NCBI GenBank assembly: GCA_030998225.1
Contig: JAPYXD010000382.1
Location: forward strand, 2,418,001-2,482,000
Direction: 5' to 3'
From: Diplolepis rosae
Taxonomy: Eukaryota > Arthropoda > Insecta > Hymenoptera > Diplolepididae
DNA: 64,000 nucleotides
The first letter of the stretch is position 1; each line of letters begins with the position of its first letter. Shown here in pieces: positions 55,573 through 64,000 of this stretch. A program made the position numbers and the translations under genes. The notes under the pieces are model-generated. The model was not told where the DNA came from. It did not search any database and was given only the letters and a program-made list of their open reading frames with translations.

Positions 55573-56462
55573 ATGTTTCACTGCAGAAACAAAGGAATAG
55601 ACTTTTCAACTCGAGAACGATGAAAGCAACACTGAACGATTATTCGCAGTCTTCACAAAAGTTCGCATCCTAAAAATAAAAGCTGCACTTGAAAAACAAA
55701 TACATTAAGCCCCATATACATTTCAATACATTCGTAAAGATACGTGGGTCGAGATAAATAGCGGCTTAATCAGTTTAACCTTCTGCATGAGTCAAACATG
55801 TAATTTATGTATTTCTACAAATATAAACTTATATGTATAATATAGATTTCTTTAATTTATAGAAGCATAAGAAAATGTTCTTAAAGGTGGTTACCCCTTA
55901 TAAATTAAAAAATCATGAAAATGCAAATATATGTAAAGTTTATTTTACTATCGCGTGCAACATATATTTTTTCCAGATTTTTCGGGTTGAAATAATTCCT
56001 GTTTGAAAATTTTTTGTATAACTAAACTTATTGTGGGGTAGTTTTCCCCCCAAAAATCTTTTTTATCATGTTGAAAAAATCACATATTTAATCTCTCATA
56101 GTGAAGGTATTTTTCGAGTTGGTTTGATTGTGAAAGATTCTGTTATTATATGTGAAACAATTAAATAGGTATTTGGTACCGCACTTTTCGAGGGTGATTT
56201 TTACCCCCTAAAAACCATTTTAGGCACGTAAAAAAATACGTGTCGCTTATTTTTTCGAGTACTACAACATATGTGCGAACGAAAAAAATCGGAGGGGGAC
56301 ACCTACTTAGGGTTCCTTGTAAGTAATAGCAGATTTCACAACTAACAAGAGTTAAACAAATTATAGCAAATTAATTTGACTGACAGTTCCATTAGCAACT
56401 AGTTTTATTGATGAAATTATAATGAACTTTTCTGAGAACTCAAGCTTTAAAAAATTATTAGT
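55573..56462. other. intergenic AT-rich stretch with dispersed repeats
   Basis: No gene. 55980-56300 contains runs of C4-6 amid AT (GTTTTCCCCCCAAAAA, TTTTTACCCCCTAAAAA) and AAAAAAATACGTGTCGC. 56329-56389 repeats 42315-42375. Confidence 0.4.
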
Positions 56463-57185
56463 CGGAATCCGCAACCAATAGCACGTTTGATAATTGGAGC
56501 ATTATACAGAATAATGCATTAGGATGCGCGATTCACCATATGGTTGCTAAGGGCAACATCCAACCACCCACCGATTATAAATTGGGGGAATTCAATCCTT
56601 GGAGCTCACTCTGACTGTAACATCGAGATCACGTTCTGACTTCGATATCACTCTGCTCCGATTGTGATCAAAATCTTCGCAAGGCAATCTTACCGAATAC
56701 TCCGCTCAGAACAAAGTTATGTGAAATTATCAGTTCCTCCTGATAATCGTCGGAACAAAACTGTAAGCGGTCTCATAACCCCGGGATTCCAATTAATCCG
56801 GGATTATCATCATCAAGGGCTGAATTGACTAAATTCTACCAGTGCGGAAGTTAGCCCAGTAATCGCGTGTTGTAAATTTTCCTGGGAATCTTTAGAGTAC
56901 AACAGCCGAGTCCACATCTGGAAATTCTTACTTTGGGAAGCTCACCTACCCCGTTTACTGTAGCGGCGCCGGCCTGTCTACGCGGAGGATCATGCCGCTC
57001 GAATTCAAGGCAAACGCCAGAGATACTTCTCGTAAACCCTATATCTCTTTATTTCCCTATTTACTCTTGCCTATCCAATTATTATATGTTTGGGTTTCTC
57101 CTCCAGGAACCAACAATATAGAAGAGGATCCTTTTACTGGTTGCCTAACTCTGAGGAAATATAGATTTCCCTTATATGCATAATA
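56463..57185 (+). other. GC-richer block, possible solo LTR (unconfirmed)
   Basis: It stands out from its AT-rich surroundings. GATTATAAATTGGGGG at about 56573 resembles a TATA box, followed by CTTGGAGCTCACTCTGACTG, a possible transcript start. An inverted word pair (ATCCCGGGGTT/TAATCCGGGATTA region) is present near 56780-56805. Short ORFs (62-63 codons) show no homology. No second copy was seen. Confidence 0.25.
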
Positions 57186-57479
57186 GTCAAATTTTAATGA
57201 GATAAATTCACTGACTGTTTTCTATTCCTTCATAATTTATTTTCCATATTAATATCGATTTGTGCAATAAATAAATATATGTGTGTTTAAATGAAATTCT
57301 GGAATATATTACTTCATTTGATGACCTTTTGTTCCCGTTCCCTTAGCTTGAAACCTTGTGTTTCATAAATAAAACGGGAGAGTGTTAATATAATTTGAAT
57401 TGAGTAACATTTAATAATACATTTCTGAAAGTTATAACAATATTTTCAATCAAAAATATTTTGTTAATCAACAGATCGA

Positions 57480-57893
57480 AATCAAAGGTGATCGATCAAC
57501 GTACCCAAAAAGAACATATACTCTTGTGAGCTGTTTTTATGTTTGCTTTAAAATCAAATCAAAACTCAGTTAACAAATTAGAATTATTTTTTGAATAAAA
57601 TAGGTATCTTAATCACTTAGGTTAGCCTCAAGGTCACATCTCTGTGTGATTTTTCAAAACTTATTTTATTTAATACAATTTATAAAAATTATAAAATTTC
57701 AAAGAAATGATTTATTTATTGAATCATCAAGGTTAGCCTCAAGATAAAATTCCTTTGTGATCTAACAAATCTATTTTATTGAAATTTTAAGTTTACAAGT
57801 TAAAATAATATTTTTTCATTCATTTATTTATTAATTATTAATAACCAATATGTTCAATTTTAATTGACTTGTGGTTCGCGGACCGATGCACCA
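57480..57893 (-). mobile_element. leader and primer site of another A-group gypsy copy (minus)
   Basis: Words of the element A leader recur here in the same orientation: GGTGATCGATCAACG (57488), CACTTAGGTTAGCCTCAAGG (57614) and GTTAGCCTCAAG (57732). The primer site (minus) TGGTGCATCGGT lies at 57893-57882. The body of this copy to the left has been lost. Confidence 0.6.
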
Positions 57894-58378
57894 GAAGAAA
57901 GGAAGTATGCTACTTCACAACTACGTTAATACTTACTTTGATCGAAGGTTTCTCATTTTAAGTTAAGATCAAATGATCCTCGCTTAGGGATGAGGATAAG
58001 TCAATAAAGAACAGAATGTTAATAATGTAAAACATTTTGAGTTTGTTTGAATTACTTAGGGGAACTTAAAGAACTTTCACTCTCGTTTGTTCTTTTTACC
58101 AATTGCCCGTGCCATGTTATGTGCATCGATTTGATATTTAGATTCTTGTAATTATCTTCAAAAATTGAAAATATTGCTTAACCTTATTATTCAAATAAAT
58201 TCAATTTTTCTTACTTTACTAATCATTGTGTTCTTTACTGACTTATCTTCATCCCAAAGCGAGGATCACTTGATCCTAACTTAAAACAAGGATCCTTCGA
58301 TCAAAGTAAGTATTTACGTAGTTGTGATGTAACATACTTCTTTTTCTGTGGTGCATCGGCCACTGGGAAACAAGTCAA
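57894..58378. repeat. head-to-head LTR ends forming an imperfect palindrome
   Basis: 57880-58020 is the reverse complement of 58240-58378 (GTGCATCGG, CATACTTC, AACGTAGTTGTGA, ACTTACTTTGATCGAAGG, GATCCTCGCTT). Each arm ends in a primer site: minus at 57882-57893, plus at 58349-58361 (TGGTGCATCGGCC). So two LTR-leader junctions of the same family face away from each other across about 220 bases of unpaired sequence. Confidence 0.65.
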
Positions 58379-58759
58379 TTGAAATTGAACCCATTTGTTA
58401 TTAAGAACGATACTTTCAAGACTTCTCAAGAAAAAATGTTTGCCAAGAAAACTTTTACAAGAAATAAACAAGGAAACTCTAAAAATAAGATAAAATCCTC
58501 AGAACGAAAAAACTTGAATCCAAGAATCGCACCAGACGACTTGAATCATTTTAGCGAAGTTTCGGAAGCACAAATATTAAATATTGAGTCGAAAATGCCG
58601 GAATTTTTTCAAGAATTTCTTAATGAAGATTCATTTCGTGAGATCGGTAAGAATATTTTAAAATACACGAATTTATTCAAAAATCTGGATTCAAGACTTA
58701 TTTCTATAATAGTGTTTTTGTTCAGTCCAGTATTTTTGTTTCATCCCAGTAACTTTTAA
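58379..58759 (+). pseudogene. pol-linker fragment of an A-group gypsy copy (plus)
   Basis: LNPFVIKNDTFKTSQEKMF and KNILKYTNLFKNL match the RNase H-integrase linker of element A (RNPFVNEEK, TFMKSQEKMN, KEIVKYTNLLK at 4427-4050, minus). It follows only a few bases after the plus primer site, so leader, gag, protease and RT are deleted from this copy. Open for 126 codons by chance of few mutations; no separate function expected. Confidence 0.6.
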
Positions 58760-59450
58760 AATTTTATATTGCCCCTGTGCAAGGGCAACACGCCAAACAC
58801 CAAGGATAACGAGGAAGACATCATTCAAGTATAATAGTGTTCCTATGATAAATTATCATATGGACCGGGTAGCTGTGCGCATGAGGTAAACCTATGTATA
58901 CCTCACGTCGACGAATCGGTTTGACATATGGTAATAAGAGATAGAGAAGAACAGCGCTCTGTCTATATGGTAATTACACCCGTGGTAATGAGTCAGTAAC
59001 TCACACCGCGTGCCGATAAAGTAGTAACGCTGTGCTAATTACCTAATGAGAGAATGAGAAGTTATCGGCACAGCCTCACTAATTATAATGACTAAATATT
59101 ATAATCATTATTATGTTAATATTAATTATGTATCAACATTACACCATAACTATTATTAATATCTCGGGTAGTAAAATAGTATTGATCAATATTATCGCCA
59201 TTATGTATTGATTGCCGATGAGTCGATCACGATCAATGAATAAGAATCGATCATTGATTATGGATCATAGATAAAAAATTGATTGACTGATCATTGGCAA
59301 TCAATTAATGACCATACTTCATAAAATAAGTAACACAAATTGTAAACAAATAAATGCAGAAACGAGTAATTAAAAATGCATTTATTTGGAAACTAGATAT
59401 AAAATTGGGCAATAGAAGAGATGAACGAATGAACCCTTGCAGAGATCGTG
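58760..59450. other. AT-rich stretch with short inverted words
   Basis: No gene. TGCCGATAA/TTATCGGCA words occur near 59011 and 59071, and TTGATCA/ATGATC clusters near 59180-59310. ORFs are small and repeat-driven. Confidence 0.35.
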
Positions 59451-59575
59451 CCTGGCCACCGATTCGCAATTCGTACGTGCCTTGCCTTGCCACCGATTTG
59501 CGATTCGAACGTGCCTTGCCACCGATTTGCGATTCGAACGTCCCGTGCCACCGATTTACGTTGATCTGCTCCCAC
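59450..59575. repeat. about four copies of a 29-bp minisatellite
   Basis: The unit GCCACCGATTTGCGATTCGA followed by ACGTGCCTT recurs at about 59455, 59490, 59518 and 59547 with small changes. Confidence 0.8.
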
Positions 59576-59654
59576 TGATAGAAGCATCAATAGTATATAT
59601 ACCCCAGATTCACCTCTGGAGGTTTCTCATTAAGTGACGAACAGTTGTACGGTT

Positions 59655-60677
59655 GTTAGGTCTGCACCGGTAATTCAACGTTGTGAGCAGACCCTTCGAT
59701 AAACGTAAGTCTCATTGGATTTCTATGAGCAACTCAACATTCGGTACTTGGTAAATAAAATCCTTGGTCCTTAAGTGGTGCAAGTCCGGAAACCGTAGTG
59801 CTAGATAGTTCCTTTGGATTACGTGCATCGTCGTATTTAGTCGTGTCGGTTAATAGTGATTTATTTCTGAAATCGAGACGAACTAACCTATCTTGTTAAC
59901 AAGTGCATGTTTGATTCATTTCTCGTGTACTTAACAAGATACGTAAGCGGATAATTGATCACATCAGTTGCTGGTGGACTTGCATCCCTTACACCATACC
60001 TCCTGCAAAATTTATCGTTGTTTTGCTACCTCACGGAGACTCAAACGAAACTTAACTATCCTGCAAGGATTTGTGCGCGTTGACTTGCAATAACAGGAGT
60101 AATAAACGACAATTCTCTCTTTTGCCCTCTAATTTAAGAGGTAGACAAGTAAGTTATATAAATATAAATAAGCATCTCAAAACTTATTATATTAACTATA
60201 ACGCTGAATGTGGAGCGTGAGCTGTATACCTAGGCATCTCAAAACCTAGTATATTAGCATAAAACGTCCACAATCAACTGCGGAAGTTACATATATAGGC
60301 ATCTCAAAACCTAGTATATTAGCATAAAACGTCCACAATCAACTGCGGAAGTTACATATATAGGCATCTCAAAACCTGTATATTTGGCTCATAAAACTCA
60401 TAACATTGCCTTCTCATCTTGAGAAATAGAATAGGTTACCACCTAAGTAACAAACTGTGCAACATTTTATTTATTCATAATAAATCATTTCATTTATTTA
60501 TATATTCAGTGTTTTATTATCATTGTGAACAACTCAGGGCCCATAGACCTGACAAGTGACAACGTAGCCACAAACAAAAATAAATTATCAGGCCTTACCA
60601 ACCTGATATAATCAGCTAACCTCCTCCCTTACATCCAAAAATCCAACCTACCCTCGCCTTTTGCTCGGGACGTAACA
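59655..60677 (+). repeat. probable LTR of a plus-strand gypsy copy (E)
   Basis: The 3' edge GGGACGTAACA (ends 60677) is followed seven bases later by a primer site, and it resembles the GACGTTACA end of element D. A left edge at TGTTAGGTCTGC (59655) would give 1023 bp, close to D's LTR length, but the left boundary is a guess. Inside are a 65-bp tandem repeat and polyadenylation words. Confidence 0.45.
60171..60380. repeat. 65-bp tandem repeat, about three copies
   Basis: AGGCATCTCAAAACCTAGTA begins at 60232 and again at 60297 (identical 65-bp units), and AGGCATCTCAAAACCTGTAT begins at 60362. A diverged unit precedes at 60171. It lies within the probable LTR of copy E. Confidence 0.9.
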
Positions 60678-60684
60678 GCTGATT

Positions 60685-60699
60685 TGGTGGCAGCGGTGG
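60685..60699 (+). other. primer-binding site of copy E, tRNA-Leu type
   Basis: TGGTGGCAGCGGTGG is complementary to the 3' end of tRNA-Leu (CCACCGCTGCCA plus the last two bases of CCA). It sits seven bases after the LTR end. Confidence 0.6.
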
Positions 60700-62450
60700 A
60701 ATGGTCACTTTTGTTGTCACAATTGATAATAATTTAAAAATTATTTAACTGAAGCTAATCAAAATTATATGTGCAATTATTTCGATTAAAAATTGTACAT
60801 AAATAAAAGCTTCGAAATTTAGGAATTTTCAAAATTACAAAATTATAAGTTTAGTAGAAATAATTTGATAACATATTTCTACTTTTCAAAATTTAATTAT
60901 TTAGGACTAAAATCTTGAAATAAATTATTTTATTTTAAGCGTTGGTATAGTTCGTGTGATCACAAGCTCTGCCATCGTCAATAACATCATCGAATTACCC
61001 CGAATAAACCTTGCATGCATTCTTTGTAGCAAGATTGTGCAAGTGAAGGGTTTAAAAAAGTATAAGAAAAAGTAAGACATCATTATTTTGATTTAAAATA
61101 AATTTAAAGTTCAGAAGTTTTTCTACCTAGAGTTTACGCAGGTAATTGTGTCTCAACCATTACCTGAATAAACTTATAGCATTAAAACATTGAATATTTA
61201 AATTCAAAATATTAAAATTATCTGAAATTCTGAAAGTACTAAAATTATACAAGGTTTTGAGCTTGAGCCTGGCTTGTTTAATTTCGTACTACTGAAATTT
61301 CCAAATTGTTAACTACGGTTGAAATTAAGTTTAAAACAAAAAAAGAACAGCACACAAGAGTATAAGTCCTATTTAGATTCGTTGAATGGTCACCATCGAT
61401 GACGATCGACTGGGTAAGGCAAAGTTCGAAGTGCTAGCATTGTAATTGTTTATAACTTTCATTTTAACTTTGTAAACTAACAGAATATTTTTGATTGCAA
61501 AGATTGTCCAAGAGTCTGTGCTTGAGTCTAGCTTGTCAAATCTTGCACCTCTTAAATTCTGTGACATTAAACAAATTTTTTTTTGTTTATTAACAATAAA
61601 AATTTTCTGTGATTTTAAAGATTAATTAAGGGTTTGTGCTTGAGTCTGGCTTAATTAATTTTGTATCACCGAAAACGCAAGTTGTTAATACACATAATCA
61701 AATTATAAATTCAATAATTGCAAAAACTTGCTTAGGAATTCGCGGTCGCGGCTGGCCTGACCCGCCTTATATCACTGAAAACATATAATCCAAGGTTAAA
61801 CGCTGCAGCGACTGCGCGCGCCACAGCGAGAATTTGCAGTGCAGTAATAGCTAGGACAAATCATTGACAATAATAGTTTAAAAATTAGTATTACCGCACC
61901 CATTTAACAATAAACAATTACAGACGAATAAATAATCACATTTAGCAATAAATAAAATTTTCTAAATTAACAATTAAAAATAAAATTCAAGGATTATAGC
62001 ATACAATAATAATTGAATCATAATATTTTTTTAATATAAATTCAACACTCTGAACAGATTCTCATACAAAAACAATAAAAAATCAATTTCAATACCATAA
62101 CAGCTTGTTTGCTAGCAGCAATCAAAATTCATACGGTCAAGGAACCAAGGAAGAAGAAATTAAGGTCTACAGAATATTTTATCAAAATTTTAATAATCAA
62201 ACAAATTCTCAAGTTTGCTCACAAAAGGACAATATTTAGGGACAATTATATAAAATATTATTATCCGGAATAAGTTGAAAAATTAAGATCGGTAAATTAC
62301 AATTAAAAATAAGAACACAGAGATGAAAATTATATGGCACATAAAAACTCACATATAGTGTTTAAACACGATTCAAACACTATAATTTCATTTCTGTAAT
62401 ATTTATTTTGGCTTGGGGTCAGCTTAGTTTCTAATTATTTATGTCATCGA
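60700..62450 (+). other. leader of copy E and AT-rich continuation, no gene
   Basis: 61330-61430 is the inverse of 11768-11850 in the leader of element A (AGACTCGTTGAACGGTCACC-type words), which supports assignment to the same group. GTGCTTGAGTCTGGCTT-type words recur at 61262, 61518 and 61635. The tail beyond about 61.8 kb is AT-rich and unassigned. No gag follows, so copy E is truncated. Confidence 0.5.
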
Positions 62451-62476
62451 GGACATAAACATTAGGAAGGCAAACG

Positions 62477-62505
62477 TTTCGGCCACAGATGGGGGCCCTC
62501 TTCAG
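62477..62505 (-). ncRNA. hammerhead-ribozyme-like core of Penelope type
   Basis: On the minus strand: CTGAAGA (62505-62499), a stem-loop GGGCCCCCATCTGTGGCC (62498-62481), then GAAA (62480-62477) and CGTTTGCC. CUGANGA ... GAAA is the conserved hammerhead core, and a GGC before it can pair with the GCC after it. Penelope-like retroelements carry such minimal hammerheads in their terminal repeats. No Penelope RT is seen in the window. Confidence 0.45.
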
Positions 62506-62519
62506 TGCCAATTAGCTTA

Positions 62520-63410
62520 ATTGTAACCTTTAAATATTTATTAACTAATACATGCAATTAAGAAATATATGGTATTTTTTGTTTTTTTGTTTTTTTTTCT
62601 TTTGCTTATTAATTAAAAATAGAGTAAACATGCAGAAAAACTTATGAGTAAGCGAGTTTCTAGGTGTGAAGAGCCAGGCCGTTCCAAAAACTGCTCCAAC
62701 AAGTAATCCTCTCCCACAGGAACCGTGAAAAATGCGGCCGCGGAACGCACTCCCTCAAGGGCACATATATAAACACAATTATTTCAAACCAGAAAGAAAC
62801 AACACACGGGAGAATATAACGTGGGTCCTTGGTAAAGCACGCACAGCAAACCACACATATGCACGAGCACCAGAAGTAAAGGACACTGAAGTTAAAACAA
62901 TCAGAACATTGCAATTGGTACAGAAAAATTTATTTATTTTCTCAAAAACCACAGAGATGACAGACGGATGTAAGTCCACCACTCTGCCACATGGCTAGAA
63001 GAAAACTGATTTGGGAATAACTCGTGTTTAGGAAGACAAGTGTTCAGAGTTTGACGTATATGGAGAGCATTCTCCATGATAGGTCAGGTTCCAACACCAA
63101 GGATTATACACAGTCAAAATTTACTTTAATGTCCCCGGCACATGAGATTTCTATGTGCTCAAGCGTCCAAGGAAAGCAAACCCCTACCACGTGTTCGAAG
63201 AATTCTGTAAGGAAAGGCACTCAATACGGTCCCGGCGTCGTAAAAATTATACACATTTTTGTGGATATAGAAAATAAAATGCAGCTAAGGTGGAAATTCA
63301 CGAAAAATTAATTTCCTGGTTTTTCGAAACCTCTGATTCTTAATAACTGGAACCCGGAAAAATACAATATTAAGTTTATAAGTATGATGTCCGAGTTTTT
63401 CGGATTATAA
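62520..63410. other. stretch without a recognisable gene
   Basis: Poly-T near 62580-62600. GC-richer pieces at 62680-62770 (GCGGCCGCGGAACGCACTCC). Overlapping ORFs of 67-95 codons on both strands show no motif I know. Confidence 0.35.
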
Positions 63411-63419
63411 GACTGCTGT

Positions 63420-64000
63420 AAAGTGGTAAAATATTACGCGAGCTATTCAAACTCTGATTTGAATAGAGAGATCAATTAATACGGTAGCACTACGGATTCT
63501 GAGACTAATAAAAAGTTGCAAAGTGATGCGCGAGCACTTCAGACTCTGACTTTAAGTGAGGTGGCCAAGTAATGCGCGAGTTCTTGGGAGTATGAGAATT
63601 TTTATAAAGTGGCCAAGTAATACGCGAGATTTCCGGACTCTGACTTTAAGTAAGGTGGCCAAGTACTGCGTGAATTCTTAGGAGTATAAGAATTTTTATA
63701 AAGTGGCCAAGTAATACGCGAGATTTCCGGGCTCTGACTTAAAATAAGGTGGCCAAGTAATGCGCCAGTTCTTAGGAGTATAAGAGTTTTTATAAAGTGG
63801 CAAAGTAATACGCGAGATTTCCCGACTCTGACTTTAAGTAAGGTGATCAAGTAATGCGCGAATTCTTAGGAGTATAAGAATTGTTATAACGTGGCCAACT
63901 AATACGCGAGATTTCCGGACTCTGACTGAAAGTAAAGTGGCCAAGTAATGCGCGAGTTCTTAGGAGTATAAGAATTTTTATAAGTGGCCAAGTAATACGC
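63420..64000. repeat. satellite with a dimeric 94-bp unit (48+46), running off the window
   Basis: GTGGCCAAGTAA starts at 63561, 63609, 63655, 63703, 63749, 63797, 63843, 63891, 63937 and 63984, so the spacing alternates 48 and 46 bases. One half continues GCGCGAGTTCTTAGGAGTAT, the other ACGCGAGATTTCCGGACTCT. The left edge (63420-63560) is a more diverged set of units. ORFs here are satellite by-products. Confidence 0.95.

Noticed and set aside
59305..59637. Overlapping frames on both strands rich in Cys/Arg (CLATDLRF)
   Set aside because: They follow the 29-bp minisatellite.
63420..64000. CRISPR-like regular spacing
   Set aside because: The spacing is regular but there are no variable spacers; the whole unit repeats, as in a satellite, and the DNA is eukaryotic.
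1..64000. tRNA or rRNA genes
   Set aside because: The only tRNA-like strings are 12-18 base primer-binding sites; no cloverleaf or rRNA sequence was seen.

Overview
The window is AT-rich, intron-containing eukaryotic DNA in which almost everything recognisable is a transposable element, most of them nested in one another. No single-copy host gene, rRNA, tRNA gene or CRISPR array was seen. Envelope-bearing Ty3/gypsy elements, mariner-type transposases, an R1-clade LINE, an EnSpm/CACTA-type transposon with a BEN-domain gene, TA-flanked MITEs and a Penelope-type hammerhead-like motif suggest an arthropod, most likely an insect. The order cannot be fixed from the sequence.

Layout. 1-1.9 kb: AT-rich, no gene. 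1.9-2.7 kb: internally deleted mariner-like element (minus). 2.7-12.8 kb: degraded gypsy element A (minus: IN, macro-like linker, RNase H, RT, protease, gag, leader, tRNA-Gly primer site, LTR), interrupted by an R1-clade LINE 5' part (7.5-9.3 kb), MITEs and a foldback. 12.8-15.6 kb: an internally deleted mariner, a 130-bp MITE and a truncated mariner. 15.6-48.4 kb: gypsy element B (minus), split at its RT by a 24-kb EnSpm-like transposon (20626-44807). That transposon holds a TA-flanked inverted-repeat element, which in turn holds a nearly complete 14.2-kb gypsy element D (21345-35535, LTRs about 2% different, GTAA target duplication). B's gag carries an R1-clade 3' part (47.3-48.3 kb). 48.4-55.4 kb: gypsy element C (plus) with an F-type envelope. 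55.4-62.5 kb: further LTR and leader pieces of the A/B/D group in both orientations. 62.5 kb: hammerhead-like motif. 63.4 kb to the end: a dimeric 94-bp satellite.

How the parts work together. Element D has gag and pol in different frames (-1), pol with two tandem aspartic protease domains, RT, RNase H, a macrodomain-like linker and integrase, an envelope related to the glycoproteins of chuvirus-type negative-strand RNA viruses, and in its leader a predicted spliced accessory ORF (coiled coil, arginine-rich stretch, CxxC pair). The EnSpm-like element carries two divergent genes: a transposase lacking its catalytic core (plus) and an eight-exon BEN-domain coiled-coil gene (minus) whose exons all join in frame. 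Its ends are dense in AATT-centred subterminal repeats, so a natural hypothesis is that the BEN protein binds them, as TNPA does in plant CACTA elements.
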